Part shown: positions 20,397-22,225 of the stretch, one piece after another
Layout of the letters: the number at the start of each line of letters is the position of its first letter
Numbering within the stretch: the stretch's first letter is position 1
Assembly (NCBI GenBank): GCA_034409055.1
Contig: DAOUMU010000098.1
Coordinates: 1-22,225, forward strand
From: DAOUMU01 sp034409055
GTDB taxonomy: Bacteria > Chloroflexota > Anaerolineae > 4572-78 > J111
Direction: 5' to 3'
Length of the DNA stretch: 22,225 bases
The notes under the pieces: generated by a model
The model's database searches: none
The model's input: the letters and a program-made list of their open reading frames with translations, nothing else
What the model was told of the DNA's origin: nothing
Made by a program: the position numbers and the translations under genes

Positions 20397-22225
20397 ATGT
20401 TTTCTAAAAAATTTGTGTTGCTCTTAGTGGTTATGGCTGTGTTGGGAGCAATTGCCGCCTGCGGCCCGGCCGCCCAACCCGAAACGATTACCGTCGTCGA
20501 AACGGTCATTGTCGAGAAAGAGGTCGCGGGTGAAACCGTCACCGTCGTCGAAACGGTCGAGGTCGAGAAAGAGGTCGAGGTCATCAAAGAAGTCGAAGTG
20601 GAAAAAGTGGTCGAGGTTGAAGTGGCCCCCGAAGACCCCGATGCCGGCCGCATCCGGGTCGATACGGTCATCAGCAGCGAACCGCCCAGCCTTGACCCCT
20701 CCCTGGCCACGGACACTACTTCCCATTTCCTGATCAAGCAGATGTTTGTGGGTCTGGCCACCTTCGACGAAGATGCCAATGTGGTCCCCCAATTGGCCAC
20801 CGACTGGAGTGTGTCTGACGACGGCCTGGTCTGGACCTACAAGCTGCGCGATGACATTCATTGGGTCCATCGGGATACCGACGGCAATTATGAAGACATG
20901 GGAGTGGTGACGGCTCAGGATGTGGTCTACGGGGTGACCCGAACCCTTGATCCCAACTCCGCCTCGGATTATGCCTACGTGCTGTACATCATCAGTGGGG
21001 CCGAGGAGTTCAACACGGCCGATCCCGGCGCTGAGAACTTCGAGGAACTGAGGGCGGCGGTGGGCGTCAGCGCCCCGGATGAGACCACGGTCGAATTCAC
21101 TCTGAAAGAACCGGCGGCCTACTTCCCCTCGATTGCCGCCTTGTGGATTGCCTACCCCCTGCCCCAGGCAGCAATTGAGCAGTGGGGCGACAACTGGACC
21201 GAGGCCGGCCTGATTGTGACCAACGGTCCCTACACCCTGCGGGAATGGAACCACGGCTCCAATGTTCTGCTGGAAAAGAGCCCCCTCTGGGTCAATGCCG
21301 ACGACGTGCAGATCGAGCTGTTCGGCGGGCCGGTCATTCAGGAGGCTTCGACCGAAATGGCCCTGTACGAGAACAACGAACTGGACCTGGTGGCCGATCC
21401 CGGCTGGCCAGTGCCTCTGGCCGACCTGGATCGGGTCAAGGCCGATCCGGTTCTCAGCCAGGAGTTGTTCATTGCCCCGCGTCTGTGCACCTACTACTAC
21501 GGCTTTGTCAACAGCAAGCCGCCCTTTGACGATGTGATGGTGCGCAAGGCGTTTGCGATGGCCATCGACCGGCAGACCCTGATTGACAACGTGACCAAGG
21601 GCAACCAGGTTCCGGCTCACTCCTTTGCGCCGCCGGGCATCTTTGGCAACGTGGCCGCCGACATGAGCATCGGGGCCTACCTGGTGGAAGGGACCTATGG
21701 GGATCGGGTGACCCAGGCCCAAGCCTGGCTGGCCGAGGCGGGCTATCCCGACGGTGAGGGCATTGACATTCTGTTGATGCACAACACCTCCGAGGACCAC
21801 GCCCAGATTGCCCAGGCGGTGCAGGCGATGTGGCAGGAAGCCTTCCCCAAGGCCAAGGTGACCATCGAGAACCAGGAATGGGCGGTCTATCTGAAGACGT
21901 TGCTGCCTGAGTCGCCGGATGAGGATAAGCCGAACGTGTACCGGTTGGGCTGGTGCGCGGACTATCCGGACAGCAACAACTGGCTGAACGAGGTGTTCAA
22001 CTCGAAGAGTGGGCAGAACTATGCCAAGTTCTTCAACGAGGAGTTTGATGCGCTGGTGGAAGAGGCGGCCTTTGAGCCGGACCCGGCCAAGCGGCAGGAA
22101 CTCTATAGTCAAGCTGAACGCATCTTCATCGACCAGGAACAGGGCATTGCTCCGATTTACTACTACACCTACGTGCGGCTGTACAAGCCCTGGCTGACCC
22201 CCGTCATCGGTCCGGTGGGTGGTGA
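20397..22225 (+). CDS. Second substrate-binding lipoprotein, peptide/nickel type, cut by the right edge
   Basis: The coding frame starts at ATG 20397, with AGGAGG 7 bases upstream, and is open to the window end (609 residues seen, no stop). The signal peptide MFSKKFVLLLVVMAVLGA ends in lipobox AIAAC (Cys26). Residues 32-82 are a Val/Glu/Lys-rich linker with a 17-residue imperfect repeat. The family 5 binding fold follows: SSEPPSLDPSLATDTT, then LATDWSVSDDGLVWTYKLRDD, VNSKPPFDDVMVRKAFAMAID in the second lobe, and YRLGWCADYPDSNNWLNEVF near the end. Little is missing, probably a few dozen residues. It is clearly a paralogue of the lipoprotein at 16057 but with a different linker and a much more GC-rich coding sequence. 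Permease genes are expected next. Confidence 0.93.
   Translation, partial: MFSKKFVLLLVVMAVLGAIAACGPAAQPETITVVETVIVEKEVAGETVTVVETVEVEKEVEVIKEVEVEKVVEVEVAPEDPDAGRIRVDTVISSEPPSLDPSLATDTTSHFLIKQMFVGLATFDEDANVVPQLATDWSVSDDGLVWTYKLRDDIHWVHRDTDGNYEDMGVVTAQDVVYGVTRTLDPNSASDYAYVLYIISGAEEFNTADPGAENFEELRAAVGVSAPDETTVEFTLKEPAAYFPSIAALWIAYPLPQAAIEQWGDNWTEAGLIVTNGPYTLREWNHGSNVLLEKSPLWVNADDVQIELFGGPVIQEASTEMALYENNELDLVADPGWPVPLADLDRVKADPVLSQELFIAPRLCTYYYGFVNSKPPFDDVMVRKAFAMAIDRQTLIDNVTKGNQVPAHSFAPPGIFGNVAADMSIGAYLVEGTYGDRVTQAQAWLAEAGYPDGEGIDILLMHNTSEDHAQIAQAVQAMWQEAFPKAKVTIENQEWAVYLKTLLPESPDEDKPNVYRLGWCADYPDSNNWLNEVFNSKSGQNYAKFFNEEFDALVEEAAFEPDPAKRQELYSQAERIFIDQEQGIAPIYYYTYVRLYKPWLTPVIGPVGG

Noticed and set aside
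20424..22112. A 562-codon open frame on the minus strand
   Set aside because: It lies exactly opposite the second binding lipoprotein, whose signal peptide, lipobox and family 5 motifs are clear. The antisense frame is open because of the GC-rich third positions and gives a His/Val/Gly-rich sequence without domains.

Overview
The window looks like a chromosomal segment of an uncultured or little-studied Chloroflexota bacterium, probably class Anaerolineae. This is inferred from three things: the dialect of short palindromic intergenic repeats, the large GT39-type membrane protein with appended beta domains, and the dipeptide-type binding lipoproteins whose linkers are rich in Val and Glu. No rRNA or tRNA gene, CRISPR array, integrase or transposase was seen.

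Left part (1-6060, all on the minus strand): a translation and envelope-precursor operon in the order rpsB, tsf, pyrH, frr, polyprenyl diphosphate synthase, uppS. A good housekeeping promoter precedes rpsB, and a strong hairpin terminator between tsf and pyrH probably reduces downstream expression. S2 carries an acidic tail of about 145 residues. The prenyl synthase and UppS would make the polyprenyl carrier for cell wall and glycan synthesis. The 468-base gap at 5903-6370 holds the rpsB promoter and leader. On the opposite strand it also holds a promoter followed by a three-tier hairpin that may be an unrecognised small RNA, then one copy of an 89-base palindromic element whose other copy lies just upstream of the prenyl synthase.

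Middle part (6337-12203): an ECF-like sigma factor and a small Cys/His protein that is probably its anti-sigma factor follow a 988-residue GT39-family membrane glycosyltransferase on the minus strand. That glycosyltransferase carries a 114-base (38-codon) in-frame block of tandem repeats. A small two-helix membrane protein on the plus strand converges on a membrane-anchored SGNH-hydrolase-like protein.

12204-15894: a repeat-rich spacer, then a cystathionine gamma-synthase/lyase gene under a clear SAM-I riboswitch. Its expression platform has two successive terminator hairpins, and each is complementary to a different strand of helix P1. A secreted Pro-rich/beta protein follows on the plus strand, then two palindromic mobile-type repeats and an unrecognised minus-strand gene.

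15943-22225 (plus strand): a peptide/nickel-type ABC transporter locus in the order binding lipoprotein, DppD-like ATPase, DppF-like ATPase, second binding lipoprotein cut by the window edge. No permease gene is present here; permeases probably lie beyond the right edge.

The most noteworthy items are the two-terminator SAM riboswitch, the candidate small RNA at 6138-6203, the in-frame repeat block in the glycosyltransferase, and the S2 tail.
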